Shown: positions 59,884 to 64,000 of the stretch, piece after piece
Position numbering within the stretch: position 1 is the stretch's first letter
Layout of the letters: each line of letters starts with the position of its first letter
Origin: an uncultured Bacteroides sp.
GTDB lineage: Bacteria; Bacteroidota; Bacteroidia; Bacteroidales; Bacteroidaceae
Assembly: GCA_944320865.1 (NCBI GenBank)
Contig: CALUJC010000002.1
Span: forward strand, 59,168-123,167
Direction of reading: 5' to 3'
DNA length: 64,000 bases
Program-made: the position numbers and the translations under genes
Notes under the pieces: model-generated
Told to the model about the DNA's origin: nothing
What the model saw: only the letters and a program-made list of their open reading frames with translations
Database searches by the model: none

Positions 59884-62472
59884 ATGAAAAACAGTATGAA
59901 AACTTGGGCAGGAATAGGCTTTGTTTGCCTCCTGTCAGTGTCGTGCAACAGGCCGTTGCCTTATCAGGACACGTCGTTGCCGGCAGCCGAGCGTGCCCGC
60001 GACCTGGTGAGCAGACTTACCCTTGAAGAGAAGGCGGCCTTGATGCAGAATGCTTCACCGGCCATACCACGGCTGGGCATTAAGGAGTATGATTGGTGGA
60101 ACGAGGCGCTGCATGGCGTGGGACGTGCCGGACTGGCCACCGTGTTCCCGCAGTCGGTGGGCATGGCGGCGTCGTTTGACGACAGCCTGCTCTATCAGGT
60201 CTTTACGGCGGTCAGCGATGAGGCGCGTGCCAAGAGCACCCAGTTCAGCCGCAACGGCCAGTTGAAGCGTTACCAGGGATTGACCTTCTGGACACCTAAT
60301 GTGAACATCTTCCGTGACCCCCGGTGGGGTAGGGGACAAGAGACTTATGGCGAAGACCCCTACCTGACGAGCCGCATGGGCGTGAGCGTGGTGCGCGGCC
60401 TGCAAGGTCCGGCCACGGAGAAGTATGACAAGCTGCATGCCTGCGCCAAGCACTATGCCGTGCACTCGGGGCCGGAGTGGAACCGCCACGTGTTTGACGC
60501 GGAGAACATTGCCCCGCGCGACCTGTGGGAAACCTACCTGCCCGCCTTCAAGACACTGGTGCAGGAGGCTGACGTGAAGGAGGTGATGTGCGCCTACAAC
60601 CGCTATGAGGGTGAGCCTTGCTGCGGCAGCGACCGCCTGCTGCACCAGATTCTGCGCAAGGAGTGGGGCTTCGACGGCATCGTCGTGTCCGACTGCTGGG
60701 CCATCAACGACTTTTATACCGAGGGGCATCACCACACGGAGCCCGACGCCCAGCACGCGGCCGCCAAGGCTGTGCGCACGGGTACCGACCTGGAGTGCGG
60801 CGAAAGCTATGGCTCGCTGGTCGATGCGGTACAGGCCGGACTGATAGACGAGGCCACGGTGGACACCTCCGTTACCCGGCTGATGAAGGCGCGTTTTGAG
60901 TTGGGTGAGATGGATGAAGATGTGCCCTGGAACAACATCCCCTACAGCGTGGTCGACAGCAAAGAGCATCGCGCCTTGGCTCTGAAGATGGCCCAGGAAA
61001 GCATGGTGCTGCTGACGAACAAAGACAACTTCCTCCCCCTGGACAAGAACCTGACCGTGGCCCTCGTAGGCCCTAATGCCAACGACAGCACCATGCAGTG
61101 GGGCAACTACAACGGCTTCCCCAGCCATACGTCTACCTTGCTGGAGGCCTTGCGCTGCTATTTGCCGGAGAGCCGGATAATCTACGAACCCGGCTGCGAC
61201 CACACCTCGGCCGTGGCCTTGCAGAGCCTATTCAACCAATGCAGTATAGACGGCAAGCCGGGCTTCAAGGCTGCCTATTGGAACGAACAGCGCCCCGAGG
61301 GCGAACCCGACGTCACGGCATGGGTCTCCACCCCCTTCCGCTTCACCACGGCAGGTGCCACGGTCTTTGCCCCCGGTGTCAACCTGGGCGGCTTCACGGC
61401 CAGGTATGAGTCGCAGTTCCATGCCGAGAAGAGCGAGCAGGTAGTGTTCAGCTTCCAAACGCAGGGCTATGCCCAGCTGTCCATCGACGGCAAGCGCGTG
61501 GCTTCGGCCTTGAATATGAAGAGCAATCACGCCTATGCCTTCCAGGCCGAGGCGGGAAAGACGTATGACATACAAGTGGTATTCTCGGCCACCGAGGGCG
61601 ACTGCGCCACGCTGAACTTCGACCTGGGGCGCGAGCTTCCCCTCGACCTCTCGAAGGTGGCACAGCGCGTGGCTAAGGCCGACGTCATTCTCTTTGCCGG
61701 AGGCATATCGCCGGGGCTGGAAGGGGAGGAAATGCCGGTTTCCGTGCCCGGATTCAAGGGCGGAGACCGTGAGAGCATCGAGCTGCCCGAAGTACAGACC
61801 CGCCTGCTCCGCGAATTGCACAAGACGGGCAAGCCCATTGTCTTCATCAACTTCTCCGGCTCGGCAGTGGCGCTCACCGACGAGGCCCGGCTGTGCCGCG
61901 CTATGCTACAGGCCTGGTATCCCGGCCAGGCAGGAGGCGAGGCCGTGGCATCCGTCCTCTTCGGCGACTACAACCCCGCCGGCCGCCTGCCGGTGACCTT
62001 CTACAAGAGCACCGCTCAGCTGCCCGACTTTGAAGACTACTCCATGAAGAACCGCACGTACCGCTACTTCCGGGGCGAGCCGCTCTTCCCCTTCGGGCAC
62101 GGCTTGAGCTACACCCGCTTCGAGTATGGCGACGCCGTGGTGGATAAGCCCGTCCTCTCCGAAGGCGAGACGCTGACGCTCACCATCCCCGTCAGCAACG
62201 TGGGCGGGCGTGACGGCGATGAGGTCGTCCAAGTCTACCTCCGTCGTCCCGGCGATACCGACGGCCCCCTGCGCACGCTCCGTGCCTTCCGCCGCGTCAA
62301 TATTGCCAAGGGCGAGACCAGCCAAATCACCCTCGAGCTGCCCTACGAACGCTTCGAGTGGTTCGATGCCCAGACCAACACCGTGCACCCCCTTGCCGGC
62401 CGGTACGAGCTGCTCTATGGCGGCACCTCGGCTGCTGATGGCCTCAAGGCCGTGACGGTGGAGGTGAAGTAA
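59884..62472 (+). CDS. Glycoside hydrolase family 3 lipoprotein with PA14 insert (beta-xylosidase/glucosidase)
   Basis: An exported glycosidase of 862 residues. The signal peptide ends LLSVSC (Cys21, lipoprotein). The GH3 N-terminal domain (about 35-340) has EALHGVGRAGLATVFPQSVG, HACAKHYAVHSGPEWNRH and the nucleophile region GFDGIVVSDCWAI, with Asp270 as the likely nucleophile (SDC in place of the more common SDW). The C-terminal domain is interrupted by a PA14-like module (about 455-590, KAAYWNEQRPEG). A fibronectin-III-like end follows (EVVQVYLRRP, FRRVNIAKGET). The order is that of beta-xylosidase/beta-glucosidase GH3 enzymes. The exact sugar is not determinable. Promoter unclear, beyond the upstream palindrome. 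Confidence 0.93.
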   Translation: MKNSMKTWAGIGFVCLLSVSCNRPLPYQDTSLPAAERARDLVSRLTLEEKAALMQNASPAIPRLGIKEYDWWNEALHGVGRAGLATVFPQSVGMAASFDDSLLYQVFTAVSDEARAKSTQFSRNGQLKRYQGLTFWTPNVNIFRDPRWGRGQETYGEDPYLTSRMGVSVVRGLQGPATEKYDKLHACAKHYAVHSGPEWNRHVFDAENIAPRDLWETYLPAFKTLVQEADVKEVMCAYNRYEGEPCCGSDRLLHQILRKEWGFDGIVVSDCWAINDFYTEGHHHTEPDAQHAAAKAVRTGTDLECGESYGSLVDAVQAGLIDEATVDTSVTRLMKARFELGEMDEDVPWNNIPYSVVDSKEHRALALKMAQESMVLLTNKDNFLPLDKNLTVALVGPNANDSTMQWGNYNGFPSHTSTLLEALRCYLPESRIIYEPGCDHTSAVALQSLFNQCSIDGKPGFKAAYWNEQRPEGEPDVTAWVSTPFRFTTAGATVFAPGVNLGGFTARYESQFHAEKSEQVVFSFQTQGYAQLSIDGKRVASALNMKSNHAYAFQAEAGKTYDIQVVFSATEGDCATLNFDLGRELPLDLSKVAQRVAKADVILFAGGISPGLEGEEMPVSVPGFKGGDRESIELPEVQTRLLRELHKTGKPIVFINFSGSAVALTDEARLCRAMLQAWYPGQAGGEAVASVLFGDYNPAGRLPVTFYKSTAQLPDFEDYSMKNRTYRYFRGEPLFPFGHGLSYTRFEYGDAVVDKPVLSEGETLTLTIPVSNVGGRDGDEVVQVYLRRPGDTDGPLRTLRAFRRVNIAKGETSQITLELPYERFEWFDAQTNTVHPLAGRYELLYGGTSAADGLKAVTVEVK

Positions 62473-62494
62473 GCTTTTGGAATATACACTAAAT

Positions 62495-62541
62495 GGAGAG
62501 GCTGCTCCGGGGTGATGAGTCCCGATGCAGCCTCTCCTTTC
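62495..62541 (+). terminator. Rho-independent terminator after the GH3 gene
   Basis: A perfect 11-bp stem GGAGAGGCTGC (62495-62505) / GCAGCCTCTCC (62527-62537) with a 21-base loop that can pair further (TCCGGGG/CCCGAT), followed by TTTCTTTT. The remaining 62542-62726 shows nothing recognisable. Confidence 0.85.
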
Positions 62542-62726
62542 TTTTGCCCGCAGTTCCCGTCGCTTGTCCGGCTTGTACCGTTGCGTTTAAAGCGTGTCGT
62601 AATACCAATTATTTTTACTATTCTTCCGCTACCCTCCCTGCATCGGTCTTGAACTGATGTACCCCCCTCTTCAGAAGGCATTCTGGACGGGTTTCGGGGT
62701 GAAGCGTAGTTAGTAAATATTTTTCG

Positions 62727-63632
62727 TTATAATTGTTCTTCGGGTTCTTGCCACACGATTTCGATGTCGCTGTGTTGGTCGCTCAGACTGATTTGGTACA
62801 CGAAGCCTTCCGACGGGTGCGGCGCTTCGTAGAAGGTGTAGTCGATGTGTTGCGTGGTGCTGCTTCCCTTCTTGGTTCCATTGTTGTAGGTTTTGGTGAC
62901 GGAGGACAGCAGGTTCTTGGGGCGTTGGCCGAAGTATTCGGTGAGGTTGGCAAAGAAGTCCATGTATTCGTCGCCGTTAAGGTTTGTGGGCCTCAGGAGG
63001 GGCGTGAGGTTCATGAAGTGGGAGTATACGATGCCTCTCGACGAGGGGTATGACGTGTACTTATAGGTGTATGTGTACATGCTGCCTGCCCCGTCGTTTT
63101 CCACGGCCTCTATGCGGGTGATGTTCCCGTTCTTCCAGCTGATGGTGAATTCGGTCACCCTTTTGCGCTCCGGGTCGTTCATCACGATGCCCGTCATCTC
63201 TCCGTTTTTGCCATACGTATAGTCCCACGTATCGTTGTTGGTATTGGACATGTGCGTCACCAGCCCTTCGGGCGATACTTCGCAAGTGTAGCTGTTGCTT
63301 CCACTTCCCATAATAGAAGTGGAGGCTGAAGCATAAATGGTGCGTCCTCCCGGCACGTTGACTTCGTAGCGGAAGCTGCCTCCCCGGGGAGAGGAGTCGA
63401 AGCCTATGCTAGGTAGGGCTCCTTTTATTCTGCTGATGTTGCCATCCGCATCGTAGGTGAACTGGTAAGGGTCGCGAAGATTCATAAAAGGTATTGCGAT
63501 GCTCTCGATTTTCAGTTCACTACCCGGTCCTCCGCCTTCTCCAAACGGGTTGTTGTCGTCCCCGCACGCCGCCATCCCCAGGCAGAGGCACGCCGCCAAG
63601 ATAGCTTTGCTAATAAGTTTTGTAGTTTTCAT
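62727..63632 (-). CDS. DUF4595-like lipoprotein
   Basis: A 301-residue protein with a lipoprotein signal: ILAACLCLGMAAC, with Cys22 or nearby as the lipidation site, then the acidic/Gly linker GDDNNPFGEGGGPG. The mature part has repeated YD-like beta units (YQFTYDADGNISRI, WDYTYGKNGEMTGI, FTISWKNGNITRI, YTYTYKYTSY), which match the DUF4595 type of Bacteroidetes surface lipoproteins. Function unknown. Single gene, facing away from the right-edge promoter. Confidence 0.6.
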   Translation of the reverse strand: MKTTKLISKAILAACLCLGMAACGDDNNPFGEGGGPGSELKIESIAIPFMNLRDPYQFTYDADGNISRIKGALPSIGFDSSPRGGSFRYEVNVPGGRTIYASASTSIMGSGSNSYTCEVSPEGLVTHMSNTNNDTWDYTYGKNGEMTGIVMNDPERKRVTEFTISWKNGNITRIEAVENDGAGSMYTYTYKYTSYPSSRGIVYSHFMNLTPLLRPTNLNGDEYMDFFANLTEYFGQRPKNLLSSVTKTYNNGTKKGSSTTQHIDYTFYEAPHPSEGFVYQISLSDQHSDIEIVWQEPEEQL

Positions 63633-63670
63633 GTTTGTAGTTTTTTATTGGATAATGATATTGGTTGCGG

Positions 63671-63678
63671 CAAAAGTA
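63671..63678 (-). promoter_or_regulatory. -7 element for the DUF4595-like gene
   Basis: The minus strand reads TACTTTTG. A TTTG at 63702-63705 is 23 bases away, slightly long for the consensus spacing of 19-21. Confidence 0.45.
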
Positions 63679-63946
63679 GGAATGTTTCTGATAATTTACA
63701 ACAAATATTTAGATAAATAGTGCGTGGCTTGCATTTTAACACGCCACGGCATCCCTTCGCCTTTTTATTTTCCTCCATTTTAGCCTGCTCCCGTTGTCCC
63801 CAGTTTCCCCCTTATAATATTATATAATGGTGTATATCTGTTTTCCCCTTCCTTTCCTTTCCTGAAGGTCATCATCCGTAACTCGCTGTATTCCAGCCGT
63901 AGAACAAAAAACTTTCATTTTTTGGTAAAAAAAGTCTTGTATATGT

Positions 63947-63977
63947 TTTGCCGTTACGTGAGAACCCACTACTTTTG
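63947..63977 (+). promoter_or_regulatory. Strong promoter reading out of the right edge
   Basis: TTTG (63947-63950), a 19-base spacer, TACTTTTG (63970-63977), followed by GCACCCGCTTTCGG. The match is exact. The start after the promoter and the CG-rich leader resemble stable-RNA promoters in Bacteroides, so an rRNA operon may follow. That lies outside the window. The stretch 63720-63940 has no gene and only AT-rich and C-rich runs. Confidence 0.65.
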
Positions 63978-64000
63978 CACCCGCTTTCGGCGATGAACCG

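Noticed and set aside
60055-61203. Long minus-strand frame inside the GH3 gene
   Set aside because: Antisense shadow with no domain. The GH3 frame is intact with all motifs.

Overview
The window reads as chromosomal DNA of a Bacteroides/Phocaeicola-type bacterium (order Bacteroidales). Three things support this: many Bacteroidetes-type promoters (TTTG, a 19-21 base spacer, then TAnnTTTG), a set of Bacteroidales-restricted families (DUF4348, DUF3127, DUF4494, DUF4295, DUF4250, DUF4249, FecR/ECF/TonB receptor, TamB of Bacteroidetes type), and a Rho factor with a long disordered insert. Most of the window is core housekeeping sequence. I see no insertion sequence, prophage, integrase or CRISPR array. 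GC content visibly changes along the window: AT-richer around 1-12 kb and 37-46 kb, GC-richer around 14-36 kb and 47-63 kb.

Layout. 1-7 kb: end of a threonine dehydrogenase-like gene, a DUF4348 lipoprotein, murB, a metallo-hydrolase, a DUF3352 protein and a DUF3127 protein. 6-13.7 kb: a plus-strand replication/repair/cofactor run (dnaN, DEDDh exonuclease, coaBC, recN, a SpoU rRNA methylase, a TPR protein with a degenerate protease domain, ridA). 13.7-16.4 kb: folC and phoH, divergent. 16.5-22.5 kb: a minus-strand cell-surface signalling/uptake operon (ECF sigma, two extra lipoproteins, FecR, STN-type TonB receptor, DUF4249 lipoprotein). 22.6-29.1 kb: two minus-strand groups, DUF4494-yggS-DHOD-like and glnS-TPR-dedA. 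29.1-34.2 kb: a divergent phosphate system (pstS against pstC-pstA-pstB-phoU). 34.3-44.2 kb: a candidate small RNA, ribE, yihY, rnpB, tRNA-His, rho, an EFR1-type ferredoxin protein, tilS, the rpmB-rpmG-DUF4295 group, cinA and tsaD. 44-51 kb: tamB, then the queuosine genes queF, queC and yhhQ. 51-64 kb: a HAD-thioesterase fusion, DUF4250, a TrpB2-type tryptophan synthase beta chain, a two-component system with a PepSY-like protein, prs, a glycosyltransferase, a GH3 glycosidase, a DUF4595-like lipoprotein, and at the right edge a strong promoter reading out of the window.

The most unusual signal is between the genes. Several intergenic gaps hold short tandem arrays whose units have unrelated sequences but almost the same period, 21-22 bp (25011-25094, 30052-30117, 32385-32494, 49384-49427, 49448-49535). 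Three further gaps (22.5, 48.8 and 50.3 kb) are filled by inverted arrays of a 7-bp unit (TAGTGAT-like). One hairpin element occurs twice (16438-16512 and 58273-58347), and a 194-bp near-palindrome lies upstream of the GH3 gene. At the protein level, PstC carries a segment resembling one lobe of PstS between its first two membrane helices, and the ECF/FecR locus contains two unexplained small lipoproteins, one only 57 residues long.
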